Origin: JAJYSO01 sp964579505
Lineage (GTDB): Bacteria > Bacteroidota > Bacteroidia > Flavobacteriales > Flavobacteriaceae
Direction of reading: 5' to 3'
Length of the DNA: 64,000 nucleotides
NCBI GenBank assembly: GCA_964579505.1
Contig: CAZOGC010000008.1
Coordinates: forward strand, 54,717 to 118,716
The first letter of the stretch is position 1, and every line of letters starts with the position of its first letter. The notes below the pieces were generated by a model that saw nothing but the letters and a program-made list of their open reading frames with translations, had not been told where the DNA came from and ran no database searches. The position numbers and the translations under genes are program-made. Shown here piece by piece: positions 33,163 through 41,225 of this stretch.

Positions 33163-34686
33163 ATGTCGATTCCCATTACCAATTCTGTTGCTTCATGGTT
33201 TTTAAAGAAGCGCTTACACCAAGTAGAACTTTTTTTAAAATACCCTCATGAGGTACAGTACGAACTTTTGCATCAACTTATAGATAAGGCTCAAAATACC
33301 GAGATAGGTAAAAAATATGATTTTGCTTCTATTAAGACCTATCGAGAATTTGCAGAGCGCGTGCCGGTACAGGCATATGAAGATATTTATGAGGATATAG
33401 AACGCAGCCGGTTGGGCGAATATAATATTTTTTGGCCTTCGCCTATAAAATGGTTTGCTAAGTCAAGTGGTACAACAAACGCCAAAAGCAAATACATTCC
33501 GGTAAGTGAAGAGTCTTTAGAAGAATGCCATTATGCGGGTAGTAAAGACTTGTTGTGTATGTATTTAAATAATAATAAGGAACGCAAACTCTTTTCAGGG
33601 AAAAGCTTACGCTTGGGAGGTAGTAAAGAAAACTATTTTGAGCACGGCACCATTCATGGTGATTTATCATCTATTCTTATAGATAATATGCCATTCTGGG
33701 CTTCGTTTAGCAGCACACCCAATACTAAAATCTCTTTGATGGCAGATTGGGAGAAAAAAATGAAAGCAATTGTACAATCAACTATTAAAGAAAATGTAAC
33801 CAGCTTAGCCGGAGTGCCCTCTTGGATGTTGGTGGTGCTAAACAAAGTACTTAAGGAAACCGGTCGCGATAATTTGTTAGAAATCTGGCCTGATTTGGAG
33901 GTGTATTTTCACGGAGGTGTAAATTTTGATCCGTATGTAGCGCAATATCAAAAATTGGTACCTACAGATGATTTTATGTACTACGAAGTGTACAATGCTT
34001 CTGAAGGTTTTTTTGCCGTACAAGACCGCAACAATAGTAAAGAGTTATTGTTGATGCTAGATTATGGTATTTTCTACGAATTTATTCCGATGGATACCTA
34101 TGGTACTAGTCAAGAAAAAGTCATTCCGTTAGATAAGGTGGTGCCCGAAAAAAACTATGCGGTGGTAATTACTACCAATGCAGGTTTATGGCGTTACAGA
34201 ATAGGAGATACTATTCGGTTTACCTCCGTGTCTCCGTATCGTATTAAAGTTTCAGGGCGTACAAAACACCACATCAATGTGTTTGGAGAGGAATTGATTA
34301 TTGAAAATGCAGAAGTAGCCTTAAAAAAAGCAGCTAATCTAACCAATGCAGAGGTAGTAGATTATACCGCGGCGCCCATTTTTATGGAAGGTAAGAAGAA
34401 AGGAGCGCACGAATGGATTGTTGAATTTAATACTCCTCCCAAAGATGTAGACTATTTTTGTGATTGTTTAGATAGAGCCTTGCAAGAACTCAATAGCGAT
34501 TATCAGGCCAAGCGACACAACAATATGACGTTGAATAAGTTAAAGTTGAATGTGGCGCAACCCAAACTATTTTATACGTGGTCTAAAAACCACCATAGAT
34601 TGGGTGGGCAACACAAAATTCCCAGGTTGTCAAATAGCCGTGAATATTTAGAGGAACTACTGGTTTTAAATGAAACTTTAAAGTAA
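33163..34686 (+). CDS. GH3 family acyl-adenylate amido synthetase-like protein
   Basis: The protein has 507 residues of the ANL adenylating superfamily. The GH3 ATP/AMP motifs are all visible: FAKSSGTTNAKSKYIPVS (motif I), YYEVYNASEGFFAVQD (motif II) and YRIGDTIRFT (motif III). The C-terminal domain with GEELIIENAEVALKKAA also fits. Plant GH3 enzymes conjugate jasmonate or auxin to amino acids. Bacterial homologues, common in Bacteroidota, have no assigned substrate. The gene stands immediately upstream of the polyprenyl synthase gene on the same strand but is probably transcribed separately, because a promoter lies between them. Confidence 0.93.
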   Translation: MSIPITNSVASWFLKKRLHQVELFLKYPHEVQYELLHQLIDKAQNTEIGKKYDFASIKTYREFAERVPVQAYEDIYEDIERSRLGEYNIFWPSPIKWFAKSSGTTNAKSKYIPVSEESLEECHYAGSKDLLCMYLNNNKERKLFSGKSLRLGGSKENYFEHGTIHGDLSSILIDNMPFWASFSSTPNTKISLMADWEKKMKAIVQSTIKENVTSLAGVPSWMLVVLNKVLKETGRDNLLEIWPDLEVYFHGGVNFDPYVAQYQKLVPTDDFMYYEVYNASEGFFAVQDRNNSKELLLMLDYGIFYEFIPMDTYGTSQEKVIPLDKVVPEKNYAVVITTNAGLWRYRIGDTIRFTSVSPYRIKVSGRTKHHINVFGEELIIENAEVALKKAANLTNAEVVDYTAAPIFMEGKKKGAHEWIVEFNTPPKDVDYFCDCLDRALQELNSDYQAKRHNNMTLNKLKLNVAQPKLFYTWSKNHHRLGGQHKIPRLSNSREYLEELLVLNETLK

Positions 34687-34718
34687 GTAATTAACGGTAA
34701 AGCAACCATAATATACCC

Positions 34719-34747
34719 TTTGTTTTCTGTGGGGTTTTGTATCTTCG
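34719..34747 (+). promoter_or_regulatory. Promoter of the polyprenyl synthetase gene
   Basis: TTTG at 34719-34722 and TATCTTCG at 34740-34747 are spaced by 17 bases. The second box has one mismatch to TAnnTTTG. The start codon at 34754 begins only 7 bases after the box, implying almost no leader. Confidence 0.45.
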
Positions 34748-34753
34748 TGCATC

Positions 34754-35731
34754 GTGAAGACTATCGCTAAAATAAAAGAACCCATTACTTTTGAAATGGA
34801 ACTTTTTGAAAAAAAGTTCCGGCTGTCCATGTCTACCAAAGTGGCACTGCTTAATCGTATTACACATTATGTAGTAAACCGAAAAGGGAAGCAAATGCGC
34901 CCCATGTTTGTTTTTTTGGTAGCTAAAATGGTTTCTGATGGCGAGGTAAAAGATCGCACTTATCGAGGGGCTTCGGTTATTGAGTTGATTCATACGGCCA
35001 CCTTAGTGCACGATGATGTGGTAGATGACAGTAACCGCAGGCGTAACTTTTTTTCGATTAATGCGCTGTGGAAGAATAAAATTGCGGTTTTGGTGGGTGA
35101 TTATCTTTTGTCAAAGGGGTTATTACTCTCTATAGATAACAATGATTTTGATTTGTTGCGTATTATTTCGGTAGCTGTTCGTGAAATGAGTGAAGGCGAA
35201 CTTTTGCAGATAGAAAAAGCACGTACCTTAGATATTACCGAAGAAGTTTATTATGAGATTATTCGCAAAAAAACAGCTACGCTTATTGCTGCTTGTTGCA
35301 GTATGGGAGCAGCTTCGATAAAACCCAATACCCCGCATGTAGAGGCTATGCGCAAATTTGGAGAACTAATAGGAATGGCTTTTCAGATTAAAGATGATTT
35401 ATTTGATTATGGAGCTCGAAAAATTGGAAAGCCAACCGGCATAGATATTAAAGAGCAAAAAATGACTTTGCCACTTATTTATGCCCTTAATCAAGCTAAA
35501 GACAAAGAACGACGTTGGTTGATTAACTCGGTTAAGAACCACAATAAGGATAAAAAGCGCGTACATGAAGTAATTGATTTTGTGAAAGAGTGCGGCGGAT
35601 TAGAATATGCAAAAACGCAAATGAAATTATATCAAGAAAGAGCCTTAGCGGTGCTGGATCCGTATCCGGACTCAATATATAAAGAAGCACTACTGTTATT
35701 AGTTAATTATGTGATTGAACGTGAAAAATAA
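34754..35731 (+). CDS. Polyprenyl diphosphate synthase (octaprenyl-type)
   Basis: The protein has 325 residues of the trans-isoprenyl diphosphate synthase family, which extends isoprenoid chains for menaquinone tails and similar lipids. The first aspartate-rich motif is HDDVVDDSNRRR near residue 95, and the second is IKDDLFDYG near residue 215. The conserved GKQMRPMFVFL (IPP-binding Lys/Arg) is also visible. It begins with GTG at 34754. The encoded MKTIAKIKEPITFEMELFEKK is the usual N terminus of Bacteroidota orthologues, so the GTG is preferred over a later ATG. Chain length cannot be judged from sequence. The next gene starts 6 bases after the stop. Confidence 0.93.
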   Translation: MKTIAKIKEPITFEMELFEKKFRLSMSTKVALLNRITHYVVNRKGKQMRPMFVFLVAKMVSDGEVKDRTYRGASVIELIHTATLVHDDVVDDSNRRRNFFSINALWKNKIAVLVGDYLLSKGLLLSIDNNDFDLLRIISVAVREMSEGELLQIEKARTLDITEEVYYEIIRKKTATLIAACCSMGAASIKPNTPHVEAMRKFGELIGMAFQIKDDLFDYGARKIGKPTGIDIKEQKMTLPLIYALNQAKDKERRWLINSVKNHNKDKKRVHEVIDFVKECGGLEYAKTQMKLYQERALAVLDPYPDSIYKEALLLLVNYVIEREK

Positions 35732-35737
35732 GTGTGT

Positions 35738-36700
35738 ATGAAAGGCATTCGGTTTCTGTATAAAATGGGGTTAATAATCGTTTTTATGGCGATTAGCATT
35801 CCCGGATTTTCACAATCTTTTACGCTGGTTCCGTTGGGGGTACATGGGGGTGGGCAAGAGAGCAATCTCAGCGCCTATCTTTTGGGAGAAACAGGTACAC
35901 ATCATTATATTTGTTTAGATGCCGGTACGTTGCGGTTTGGTATAAAAAAAGCTATTGCTAACGGGGTTTTTCAACAAGACGTGGCGACAGTTTTACAAAA
36001 AGATATTAAAGCCTATTTTATATCACATGGGCATTTAGACCATCTAGCCGGATTGATTATTAATTCACCTTATGACAGTCCTAAAAATATTTATGCAGCC
36101 CCGTTTGTTATTAATATTTTAAAGAAATATTATTTTACAAATGGCCCGTGGATTAATTTTGCCAACCAAGGAAGTCAACCACAACTGGGTGTTTATACCT
36201 ATAAGCCGGAGCCGTATTACAAAACCTTTGCCATTGCCGGAACAAAACTTACCGGAAAAATATTTCCCTTAAGTCATGGTAATCCGTATAAAAGTTCGGC
36301 TATACTGGTAACAAATCCGGAGGGTGAGAGCGTGTTGTATTTGGGAGACACCGGCGCCGATCGTATTGAAAAAAGTCATTGTCTAGAAAATTTATGGACG
36401 GCAGTGGCACCCCTTGTAAGAACCGGAAAACTAAAAGCTATTTTAATAGAAACTTCTTTTCCGAATAGCCACCCTGAAAATAAACTATTTGGACACCTTA
36501 CCCCTAAACTGCTTACAGAAGAATTGCAGGTATTGGCCCAAAAAGTGGGCGTTAAAACATTGCCTAATTTAAAAATTGTCGTTACACATCTCAAACCCGG
36601 TAAGAATCAAATAGAGATGATTAAAGAAGAACTGTTAAACCACAACCCACTTCGGGTTCAGTATATTTTTCCGCAGCAAGGCAAAAAGATTATACTCTAA
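35738..36700 (+). CDS. Exported class II 3',5'-cyclic-nucleotide phosphodiesterase (MBL fold)
   Basis: About 320 residues from the ATG at 35738. The signal peptide is GLIIVFMAISIPGFSQ. The metal-binding segment HGHLDHLAGLIINSP fits the class II phosphodiesterase signature H-x-H-L-D-H residue for residue. ETSFPNSHPENKLFGHLTP matches the second conserved block, and a late His is in VVTHLKP. Family members such as yeast PDE1 and Vibrio CpdP hydrolyse cAMP or cGMP. Here export to the periplasm is predicted, so it would act on extracellular or periplasmic nucleotides. It is probably cotranscribed with the polyprenyl synthase gene. Confidence 0.88.
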   Translation: MKGIRFLYKMGLIIVFMAISIPGFSQSFTLVPLGVHGGGQESNLSAYLLGETGTHHYICLDAGTLRFGIKKAIANGVFQQDVATVLQKDIKAYFISHGHLDHLAGLIINSPYDSPKNIYAAPFVINILKKYYFTNGPWINFANQGSQPQLGVYTYKPEPYYKTFAIAGTKLTGKIFPLSHGNPYKSSAILVTNPEGESVLYLGDTGADRIEKSHCLENLWTAVAPLVRTGKLKAILIETSFPNSHPENKLFGHLTPKLLTEELQVLAQKVGVKTLPNLKIVVTHLKPGKNQIEMIKEELLNHNPLRVQYIFPQQGKKIIL

Positions 36701-36748
36701 TTTATAGATAGCTCTAAAAAGTTTTTTCTCTAAAATTGCGCATGTTTG

Positions 36749-36785
36749 GGCAACCCTTTTGCAAAAACCTACGTCTTTATAATAG
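36749..36785. repeat. 37-bp repeat, copy 1 (carries an ECF-type promoter)
   Basis: This stretch matches 38039-38075 at 36 of 37 positions; the only difference is C at 36768 against A at 38058. The copies are 1,290 bp apart in direct orientation and flank the gene at 36824. Confidence 0.95.
36750..36777 (+). promoter_or_regulatory. ECF-sigma type promoter upstream of the HELTH lipoprotein gene
   Basis: GCAACC (36750-36755) and CGTCTT (36772-36777) are spaced by 16 bases. The AAC-containing -35 and CGTC-containing -10 are the usual ECF promoter form. The same pair at the same spacing precedes the ECF sigma gene at 38088, which predicts that this sigma factor controls both. Confidence 0.6.
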
Positions 36786-36823
36786 TTATGGACAAGTGAA
36801 AACAGGAACTACAAAAAATAGAA

Positions 36824-37924
36824 ATGATAAGAAATATAGTTCAATTACTGACTTTTCTAATATTGACGACGAGTTGTTATTCTGCAGAAAAGACAAATGA
36901 AAATTTAGATATTAGGATTAACTACAATGTCAATTTCTTTCATTTTGTTGACTATTTAAGCCAATGGTCAAAATATACAGGAGATGATGTGCGTGAATTC
37001 TATGGCAAATATTTTAAATTGACTGCGAAAGACAAAAAAATGCTTACAAAATATTCAAAAGTGAGACGAAAACTTGGGTGGGGTGAAGAAATAAATTTGT
37101 TTAACTGGTCATATAACGATTTTGAAATAAATAAAAACACTCCATCTGAATACATTGAACTAAAAACAGTAATCAATTATTTCTCAACACGGAAAAGCAA
37201 AAACTACAGCCTGACTAAAATACTCGAAACAAAATATTCAAAACTACTATCTCTAAAACAACAGATAATAAAGTACTCATCAGAAGTTGAAAAGACCTTT
37301 TCTGAAATTAGACCTTATCTAAGCATTTGGACACAAAACCCGGATTATTCAAAATATCCTGTCTATATCTGTTTTTCATATTCCGATAGCTCATCACATG
37401 GAGGGGCAAACGGAAATGGCGTTTATTCCGAATTTGTGGTAAACAACAAAAAAGACGGAATAAAAACCGGATTCTCATTAATCACTCACGAGCTAACTCA
37501 CAAAGTAACAAATATTAAGAAATTCTTAGTTGATTTTCTAGAAGATAAAAATTCATATTCAGAAAAAGCACAACGATTTTTAAACAAAAATAACTTAACT
37601 AAAACAGACTTGATTGAGATATTTGAGAGCGTAGATAGTTTAGGATTTGGTAATCCGGAAGCAAATATATTTGATGAAATTAATGTTTATTTTGTGTCAC
37701 CGGTACTTGTAAAGAGTATGACAGACGACCAAATAAAAAACAAAATAGAAGAATATAAATCAAAAGGGGAAAGAGAATATGAAAGGATTTGGTTTGGCGT
37801 AAGTTTATTCAAAAAAGAATATGAAAAATTGAATAGCAAAGAAATCAGAAAAAATGATTTTGTCTGGGGGTTAATCAAAACGTTTTATAATAAGGTATAT
37901 TTTAAAAATTTTAATGTAAGATAG
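36824..37924 (+). CDS. Hypothetical HExxH zincin-like lipoprotein
   Basis: The protein has 366 residues. The leader MIRNIVQLLTFLILTTSC predicts a lipoprotein anchored at Cys 18. A zinc-peptidase motif HELTH lies at residues 222-226, inside TGFSLITHELTHKVTNIKK. A candidate third ligand, Glu 285 in ANIFDEINVYF, lies 59 residues later, as in gluzincins. Upstream is a Gly-rich turn, SSHGGANGNGVYSE. I do not recognise a family, and protease activity is inferred from the motif. The gene is clearly more AT-rich than its neighbours: hand counts of four 60-base lines gave about 20-35% GC, against 50% in one line of the phosphodiesterase gene. It is preceded by an ECF-type promoter and flanked by the 37-bp repeats. 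Confidence 0.7.
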   Translation: MIRNIVQLLTFLILTTSCYSAEKTNENLDIRINYNVNFFHFVDYLSQWSKYTGDDVREFYGKYFKLTAKDKKMLTKYSKVRRKLGWGEEINLFNWSYNDFEINKNTPSEYIELKTVINYFSTRKSKNYSLTKILETKYSKLLSLKQQIIKYSSEVEKTFSEIRPYLSIWTQNPDYSKYPVYICFSYSDSSSHGGANGNGVYSEFVVNNKKDGIKTGFSLITHELTHKVTNIKKFLVDFLEDKNSYSEKAQRFLNKNNLTKTDLIEIFESVDSLGFGNPEANIFDEINVYFVSPVLVKSMTDDQIKNKIEEYKSKGEREYERIWFGVSLFKKEYEKLNSKEIRKNDFVWGLIKTFYNKVYFKNFNVR

Positions 37925-38038
37925 TGGGGTACGTTTATACTCAACAGTTGAAATTGATAACAACCTTATAGTGCAAGCATCTTATCGATAGAAACCGGAA
38001 TCCTATTAAAAAATAAAACATAGAAAATAAGTCGTTGA

Positions 38039-38075
38039 GGCAACCCTTTTGCAAAAAACTACGTCTTTATAATAG
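38039..38075. repeat. 37-bp repeat, copy 2 (carries an ECF-type promoter)
   Basis: Near-identical direct repeat of 36749-36785. Its right end is 12 bases before the GTG of the ECF sigma gene. Identity includes the whole 16-base spacer except one base and continues eight bases beyond the -10 box. Confidence 0.95.
38040..38067 (+). promoter_or_regulatory. ECF-sigma type promoter upstream of the sigma operon (probable autoregulation)
   Basis: GCAACC (38040-38045), a 16-base spacer and CGTCTT (38062-38067) lie directly upstream of the sigma gene. The start at 38088 leaves a leader of roughly 10-15 bases. Confidence 0.6.
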
Positions 38076-38087
38076 AAACCCTAAGGA

Positions 38088-38660
38088 GTGAAAGTTATTC
38101 CACTTTATCATCACGAAAAAAAGCTCATCAAAAAGGCGTGTAAGCACGACCGTATGGCGCAAGAAGTTATTTATAAGCGGTATTCGCCTAAGATGCTTAG
38201 TGTATGTAGAATGTATGTGAGCGATTTGCAGTTTGCAGAAGATGTGATGCTAAAAGGATTTTTTAAAGTGTTTCACAATTTACATCGTTTTGCTTTTAAA
38301 GGGAGTTTTGAAGGGTGGATACGAAAGATTATGGTTCATGAAGCTATTGATTTTCTCCGTTCACAAAAACAAGTTTCTTTTTCGGAAGAATTAGAACGGG
38401 TACCCCCTTTGTCTACAACTGATTATACCGGATCTTTTGAGGTTGACTATTTACAAAAGCTAATTGATGAATTACCGGAGGGATATAGAATAGTTTTTAT
38501 AATGGCTGCTGTTGAAGGGTATAAACACAAGGAGATAGCAACATTGTTAGGAATTTCAGTAGGAACGTCAAAATCGCAGCTGTCAAAAGCGCGAAAGTTA
38601 TTACAGCAAAAACTAATTGATAACAAGAAAGACCATGAAATGGAAGGAATGGGAAACTAA
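38088..38660 (+). CDS. ECF-type RNA polymerase sigma-70 factor
   Basis: The protein has 190 residues. Region 2 is visible at about 22-88: YKRYSPKMLSVCRMYVSD, then FKGSFEGWIRKIMVHEAIDF. Region 4 is at about 125-178: LPEGYRIVFIMAAVEGYKHK, then IATLLGISVGTSKSQLSKAR, the DNA-binding helix-turn-helix. Region 3 is absent, as in all ECF factors. The start is GTG at 38088, preceded by AAGGA that nearly touches it; no better upstream start exists because the promoter lies there. The anti-sigma-like gene overlaps the 3' end by 26 bases, and an outer-membrane protein gene follows. This gene order is common in Bacteroidota. Confidence 0.92.
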   Translation: MKVIPLYHHEKKLIKKACKHDRMAQEVIYKRYSPKMLSVCRMYVSDLQFAEDVMLKGFFKVFHNLHRFAFKGSFEGWIRKIMVHEAIDFLRSQKQVSFSEELERVPPLSTTDYTGSFEVDYLQKLIDELPEGYRIVFIMAAVEGYKHKEIATLLGISVGTSKSQLSKARKLLQQKLIDNKKDHEMEGMGN

Positions 38661-39369
38661 CTTACAAGAAAAGTTAGAAGCACGTAAACTAACGCCTTCA
38701 GAAACGGCTTGGCATAAGCTAGCCGGCCAATTGGAAGAGCGAAAAAAAACGAAAGTAAAAAAATACTGGTGGCTTGGGGCAGCGGCCGTGTTTGTGTTGG
38801 GTTTTTTATGGGGGGTGAACTACTGGTCTTCTTCACCACAAAAAAAACCTTCATTAGTAACTACAGTACCTCCCGTAAAAATTACTCCTGAAAAAAAATT
38901 AGCTATGCCGGATACCTCAACACTGTCTAAAAAAACAAATTCTGAGATGGTGTTGTTACCCAACTCTAAGACGTTGGAAGAGAAGGCCGAAAAAAGAGAG
39001 AACGTTAAGTTGATACGAAAAAAGTCTAAAAAAGAAGAAAAGAGACCTCAATGGGCAGTAAAATCTAAAAGGGTATCGCCTAAAGCAGTGGGTAAAATGA
39101 AAGAAGAACAATTTGTTGACCCTCAAAAACAAATTCAGAAAGCAATAGCAAAAACATCCCAACCTGTGACAGACCAAGAGGTAGATGCGTTATTAAAACA
39201 AGCTCAAAAACGATTAAAGAACAACCCGGCTGTTGCTAAAAATACCGTAACCGCAAAATCTTTATTGCAATCAGTAACGCAAGAAGCTAATGAAACAATA
39301 CAAGACAAACTTTTTAAAATTATAAAGAAAGGGTTGAAAGGAGCAAAAGATTTATTGGTTACGCGCTAA
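38635..39369 (+). CDS. Single-pass membrane protein, probable anti-sigma factor of the adjacent ECF sigma
   Basis: 244 residues from the ATG at 38635, inside the 3' end of the sigma gene. The first 40 residues are cytosolic and helical (EWETNLQEKLEARKLTPSET, then AWHKLAGQLEER). One membrane helix follows at about 44-64 (WWLGAAAVFVLGFLWGVNYW), and then a very basic, Lys/Thr-rich, low-complexity periplasmic part. There is no HxxxCxxC zinc anti-sigma motif. Anti-sigma function is inferred from topology, gene overlap and operon position, not from a recognised domain. It may link an outer-membrane signal from the next gene product to the sigma factor. Confidence 0.75.
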   Translation: MKWKEWETNLQEKLEARKLTPSETAWHKLAGQLEERKKTKVKKYWWLGAAAVFVLGFLWGVNYWSSSPQKKPSLVTTVPPVKITPEKKLAMPDTSTLSKKTNSEMVLLPNSKTLEEKAEKRENVKLIRKKSKKEEKRPQWAVKSKRVSPKAVGKMKEEQFVDPQKQIQKAIAKTSQPVTDQEVDALLKQAQKRLKNNPAVAKNTVTAKSLLQSVTQEANETIQDKLFKIIKKGLKGAKDLLVTR

Positions 39370-39424
39370 TTAAAAACGCCTTATACAGTACTTATTATAT
39401 TAAAATCAAAAAAAAAGAAAAATT

Positions 39425-40453
39425 ATGAAACGCACACCTATTTTATGGATGTTAGCTCTTGTGCTTTTACTAGGTACTACTTCGGTACGGGCGCAATTAG
39501 TTACGGTACAGTTACAGCACCAACTAGATGTAAATTTAACGATTAAACGTCTAGAAGAGCAGAAGTTGGCGGTGAAGAAAAATGAAAAACAGAAACTAAA
39601 AGATGATTTAGAAGATATACACAAAAAGCTAGAAGCCGGAGAAATTTCAGAGGCAGAAGCTGAAAATTTGAAAAGGAAGGCCGCTGAAAAGCACGCATTG
39701 AATATTAATAATCAACTGGCTATAATTGAGGCCAATATTGCCTTACTTAAGAGAAACCAAGGAAAAGATAGCACCTATTATCAAAAAATGGGCTTTTTAA
39801 ATGTTGAAGCAGATACCATAAACATCAAAAAGCGCGATGAACCGGATAAGACTAGCTCTGGATTATTTGTAGCTTTTGGGTTTAGCAATATGATTACAAA
39901 AGGGCAGTCTTTAGGAGATTCACCCTATAAATTTGCAGGAAGTAGAACTTTTGAAATTGGGTATCTCTTTCATACGGTTTTGGTTAATAGTGGGTTTTTG
40001 CGCATAAACTACGGGCTGGCGGTTCAATTTGATGGATTTAAGCCTGATGATAACCAATATTTAGTTGATGTGAATGGAAAAACACAACTTCAAACCTTTC
40101 CCTATGATTTAAAGAAATCAAAATTTAAAATGAGTAATTTACTGCTTCCCGTTCATTTTGAATTGGGACCTATAGATGATGATTATTATCCCAGAAAATT
40201 TAAAATTGGTTTTGGAGGCTATGTAGGCATCAACCTAAACGCTTCTCAAAAACTGAAATACAGAAAAGATGGACATCGTTATAAAACGCACCCGTCTGGT
40301 GGATATAACACCAATGATTTGCTTTATGGTTTGAGCGCTTATGTAGGGTATGATGATGTGGCGCTTTATGTTAAGTATGGACTGAATGAAGTCTTTAAAA
40401 ACAACCCGAATGAACAACACTACGTTTCTTTGGGAGTTCGTGTAGAGCTTTAA
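39425..40453 (+). CDS. Outer-membrane beta-barrel protein with N-terminal coiled coil
   Basis: The protein has 342 residues. A signal peptide spans about 1-23 (LALVLLLGTTSVRAQ). Residues of about 35-115 are strongly helical and charged, with LKDDLEDIHKKLEAGEISEA, suggesting a periplasmic coiled coil. From about 140 the sequence alternates in beta-barrel style and ends in a hydrophobic C-terminal strand (HYVSLGVRVEL). Together with the preceding sigma and anti-sigma-like genes this forms a typical three-gene Bacteroidota ECF operon, in which the outer-membrane protein may be sensor or target. No ligand can be suggested. Confidence 0.82.
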   Translation: MKRTPILWMLALVLLLGTTSVRAQLVTVQLQHQLDVNLTIKRLEEQKLAVKKNEKQKLKDDLEDIHKKLEAGEISEAEAENLKRKAAEKHALNINNQLAIIEANIALLKRNQGKDSTYYQKMGFLNVEADTINIKKRDEPDKTSSGLFVAFGFSNMITKGQSLGDSPYKFAGSRTFEIGYLFHTVLVNSGFLRINYGLAVQFDGFKPDDNQYLVDVNGKTQLQTFPYDLKKSKFKMSNLLLPVHFELGPIDDDYYPRKFKIGFGGYVGINLNASQKLKYRKDGHRYKTHPSGGYNTNDLLYGLSAYVGYDDVALYVKYGLNEVFKNNPNEQHYVSLGVRVEL

Positions 40454-40467
40454 GTCAGGAATAGAGA

Positions 40468-40508
40468 AATACCGAAGTTGGTTATTGAGCTGACTTCGGG
40501 TATTTTTG
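40468..40508 (+). terminator. Terminator of the ECF operon
   Basis: AATACCGAAGT (40468-40478) pairs with ACTTCGGGTATT (40493-40504) with one bulged base. TTTTTG follows. It overlaps the 3' end of the convergent carboxymuconolactone decarboxylase gene. Confidence 0.65.
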
Positions 40509-40841
40509 TTCTAAAATTTCCCAATATTCATACGCATGGCGCAGTGCGGGAATAACGATTGTGCCGCCAATTAAGGTGCCAATGCTTAAAATTTCCATCA
40601 CTTCTTTTTTGCTTACCCCTTCTTTTATACACGATTCTAAATGGTATTGCACACAGTCATTGCACCGCAGTACTAATGAGGCAATTAACCCCAGCATTTC
40701 TTTCGTTTTTTTGTCTAAGGCCCCGTTGACAAAAGCATTGGTGTCTAGGTTAAAAATACGTTTTAAAACCTTGTTGTTTTCACTCATTAAAGCCTCGGTC
40801 ATTTTAGATCGATAGGCGTTAAATTCTTCTACTTTATCCAT
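40482..40841 (-). CDS. Carboxymuconolactone decarboxylase/AhpD-like family protein
   Basis: The protein has 119 residues, all helical. The redox-type motif C-x2-C-x3-H is RCNDCVQYH near residue 58, preceded by a Leu-rich helix (EMLGLIASLVLR). This points to the AhpD-like thiol branch of the family, not the true decarboxylase. AhpD-like proteins reduce peroxiredoxin systems through the CxxC pair; the actual partner here is unknown. C-terminal EILSIGTLIGGTIVIPALRH is family-typical. The gene stands alone. Its 3' end carries the terminator of the facing ECF operon. Confidence 0.88.
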   Translation of the reverse strand: MDKVEEFNAYRSKMTEALMSENNKVLKRIFNLDTNAFVNGALDKKTKEMLGLIASLVLRCNDCVQYHLESCIKEGVSKKEVMEILSIGTLIGGTIVIPALRHAYEYWEILEQKYPKSAQ

Positions 40842-40914
40842 AAAAACGGGCTGTTTAAAATAAGCCCCAAAGGTAGGTTTTATAGCGGATTAAAAAATTA
40901 TTCTTTGCTGAAAA

Positions 40915-40928
40915 ATTGCTATTCATCC
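40915..40928. repeat. 14-bp direct repeat, left copy
   Basis: ATTGCTATTCATCC, identical to 41226-41239, 311 bp apart. The pair bounds the relic block. Confidence 0.6.
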
Positions 40929-41225
40929 AATAGCGTCCTAAACGTTTTTGGACAAACCGTCAAAATATTAGGTTTTACTGACGGTTTCATAATGTCTTCC
41001 TTTATGGGGATTAGAATGGCTTTTTGAATAATAATGTTGAAAATCAAGGAAGCAGTGGAGGCCGAGGGATGAAAATCTGTTTGAGAACGACGGCAGGAGG
41101 ACGAGTTATTTTCATCCGTGGCTGGGGTTTCCGTAGTATTTTTTACATTTTTATTCGCTAGCCTAGACTTTTTTGGTTCTTTTTTTGGCAATGAAAAAAA
41201 GAACAATGTAATTATATAGGACAAC

